Of a stretch of DNA of 64,000 nucleotides, positions 62,632-64,000 are shown in pieces. Numbering within the stretch: position 1 is the first letter of the stretch; each line of letters opens with the position of its first letter. The position numbers and the translations under genes were made by a program. The stretch lies in the NCBI GenBank assembly GCA_019636555.1, contig JAHBXH010000001.1:2204928-2268927 (forward strand), written 5' to 3'. The notes beneath the pieces are model-generated. The model saw only the letters and a list, made by a program, of their open reading frames with translations, did not search any database and was not told the DNA's origin. Origin of the DNA: Phycisphaeraceae bacterium. Its GTDB lineage: Bacteria; Planctomycetota; Phycisphaerae; Phycisphaerales; UBA1924.

Positions 62632-64000
62632 ATGCCAACACTCAACATCAACAAAAACACCCACATCCATCTCCCGGCCGACACCAATCAGGCCCTCGGC
62701 ATCGCGCAGTACGCCATCGACTTCATGTCCGATTCGCCAGCCAAAAGAGGCGAACCCGACCAGTCTGTCCTCGATCGCACGGAGTTGTTCCACACAGACG
62801 CGAATCTCTGCGGCGTCTCGGCCCTCGCGCTCGGCACCAACGCCCCCACCATCCTCCGCGCCGAAGCGCACCAGTATGCAACGCCGGTTTCCGGCAGTGG
62901 TTCACTCGCGGGCGTGCCGTGGGCAAGAGGCGCTGTCCGCTCGGGTGTCCCCACTTTTGGAAGCCGCACCGATGTGCAGGTCGAAAAGGCACTCGTCGCC
63001 AACGGCGCTGCCGTGCGCGAGTGGGACTCGAACGGAACCAATTTCGGTTTCAATCCCGAACTCGGTCACACCGCCGGCGAGTTCGGCCACAACGATTTCT
63101 ACGGCGTCGCGCTCGCCGCGGCGCAGCTCCGCGGCAAGGACGGCAACTTCGCGCTCCGCGGCATGATCCTCATCGACGAGATCCGAGGCCGACTCGCCGA
63201 GGTCTTCAGCCTCAAGTCGTACAAGATTGATCATGTCGTACACGGCGCCATCGGAAGTGCCGCGGCATTCGGCGCGATGATGGGCGCGACCGCGGAACAG
63301 ATCGAGAGCGCGATCGGCATGGTCGTCGCGCACTACATCCCGTTCCGCGCGATCCGCGCCGGCAAGCAACTCAGCGATTCCAAGGGCGCTTCCGCAGCGA
63401 TCAGCACGGAAGCAGCAGTGCTTTCGGTCAAGCGCAGCATGGCCGGGTTCCTCGGTCCGCGCGACATCTTCCGCAATCCCGAAGCAATCTTCCGCCTCTT
63501 CGAAGGGCCCGGTCAGTTGTTCAAGAAAACCGCCAGCGGCGGCACGGGCATCCCCGACGCGAAGGAATCTTGGGGAACAAAGACCTACGCCTCGCCCTTT
63601 GATCTTGTGCTCGGCCGCGCCGGCTCCGACTTCGCGGTGATGGGCATGCACTTCAAGCTGGGTCTCTATGAACATCAGAGCGCGGGCGCGCTGCAGGGGA
63701 TGATCAACCTGATTTCCCGCAACCCGCACCTGCTTGATGATCAGACCGGCGACGCGATCGACAAGATCGTGGTCAAGGCATACGAGCCCGCGTTCGGGAT
63801 CATCGGCGACCCCGCGAAGCGCGATCCGAAGACACGCCAATCTGCCGATCACTCGATGCTCTATCTGGTCTGCACGATGCTCCGCAAGGCACTCGAGAAT
63901 CGCGCCGCGAGCAAGGCGGCGAAGGCGACATGGCGCGATGTCATGCTCCTCCCTCACGACTTCTCCGCCAAGAGCCTCAGCGACCCGCTCACGCGGCGTC
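62632..64000 (+). CDS. prpD: 2-methylcitrate dehydratase family protein, 3' end outside window
   Basis: A partial MmgE/PrpD enzyme, 456 codons without a stop. LGIAQYAIDFMSDSPAK, NGTNFGFNPELGHTAGEFGHND and VVHGAIGSAAAFGAMMGAT are family segments, and RAGKQLSDSKGASAAIS follows. PrpD dehydrates 2-methylcitrate to 2-methyl-cis-aconitate. With prpC and prpB at 25.7-27.9 kb this completes the methylcitrate route for propionate. ATG 62632 is the first reasonable start but has no strong ribosome site. It runs off the right edge. Confidence 0.9.
   Translation, partial: MPTLNINKNTHIHLPADTNQALGIAQYAIDFMSDSPAKRGEPDQSVLDRTELFHTDANLCGVSALALGTNAPTILRAEAHQYATPVSGSGSLAGVPWARGAVRSGVPTFGSRTDVQVEKALVANGAAVREWDSNGTNFGFNPELGHTAGEFGHNDFYGVALAAAQLRGKDGNFALRGMILIDEIRGRLAEVFSLKSYKIDHVVHGAIGSAAAFGAMMGATAEQIESAIGMVVAHYIPFRAIRAGKQLSDSKGASAAISTEAAVLSVKRSMAGFLGPRDIFRNPEAIFRLFEGPGQLFKKTASGGTGIPDAKESWGTKTYASPFDLVLGRAGSDFAVMGMHFKLGLYEHQSAGALQGMINLISRNPHLLDDQTGDAIDKIVVKAYEPAFGIIGDPAKRDPKTRQSADHSMLYLVCTMLRKALENRAASKAAKATWRDVMLLPHDFSAKSLSDPLTRR

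Overview
The window is a GC-rich bacterial chromosome segment, most likely from Planctomycetota, class Phycisphaerae. The main clues are a secreted protein ending in the acidic Cys-Pro-Ala-Asp dockerin-like tail common in that group (309-1178), housekeeping genes scattered in short operons, an SdhC-SdhA-SdhB succinate dehydrogenase set, and small four-helix-bundle and GxxExxY cassettes inside operons. No phage, plasmid or CRISPR signature was seen. The taxonomy is an inference from protein style, not from a marker-gene search.

Layout. 0.3-1.2 kb: secreted dockerin-tailed protein. 1.2-4.2 kb (minus): an overlapping operon of methyltransferase, FAD oxidoreductase and type III polyketide synthase. 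4.3-6.8 kb: FMN reductase, tRNA-Glu, CPBP protease, rpsT, tRNA-Arg. 6.8-12.4 kb: a TetR regulator with a palindrome at its start codon, followed by a four-gene ABC/HlyD/TolC-type export operon with stop-start overlaps. 12.4-15.4 kb: rpsB-tsf and an exported superoxide dismutase. 15.4-22.9 kb: a promoter with an overlapping palindrome, a long leader with three related hairpins, then a peptidoglycan-recycling-type operon (sodium symporter, GH20 hexosaminidase, anmK, murQ, PLP synthase); a ROK kinase converges on it. 23.9-28.0 kb: trigger factor, a small zinc-ribbon membrane protein, prpC/prpB of the methylcitrate cycle, and tRNA-Gly.

28.0-38.1 kb (minus) is the most distinctive region. Seven genes run in one direction: an isopropylmalate-dehydrogenase-like enzyme, an isochorismatase-aldehyde dehydrogenase fusion, an iron dioxygenase, a stand-alone A-T-C nonribosomal peptide synthetase, and two related glycosyltransferases flanking an FkbM methyltransferase. 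The adenylation domain appears to lack the Asp that normally holds an amino acid's amino group. I read the region as an undescribed biosynthetic cluster that makes an unusual acid, activates it, and transfers it to an amine or hydroxyl acceptor, perhaps a glycan.

38.4-42.3 kb: histidine phosphatase, transaldolase, glucose-6-phosphate isomerase and ribose-5-phosphate isomerase B. 42.3-47.3 kb (minus): the sdh operon with a glyoxalase-fold gene and a four-helix-bundle cassette inserted. 47.4-50.4 kb: a large M16 peptidase. 50.7-61.2 kb: reductive pyrimidine catabolism (preA, hydA, a beta-alanine-type aminotransferase, an NCS1 permease), interrupted by a GxxExxY cassette, a GH31 glycosidase and a CPA2 antiporter. 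61.4-62.5 kb: an ECF sigma/anti-sigma pair with several frame lesions. 62.6-64.0 kb: prpD, cut off by the window end, completing the methylcitrate set.
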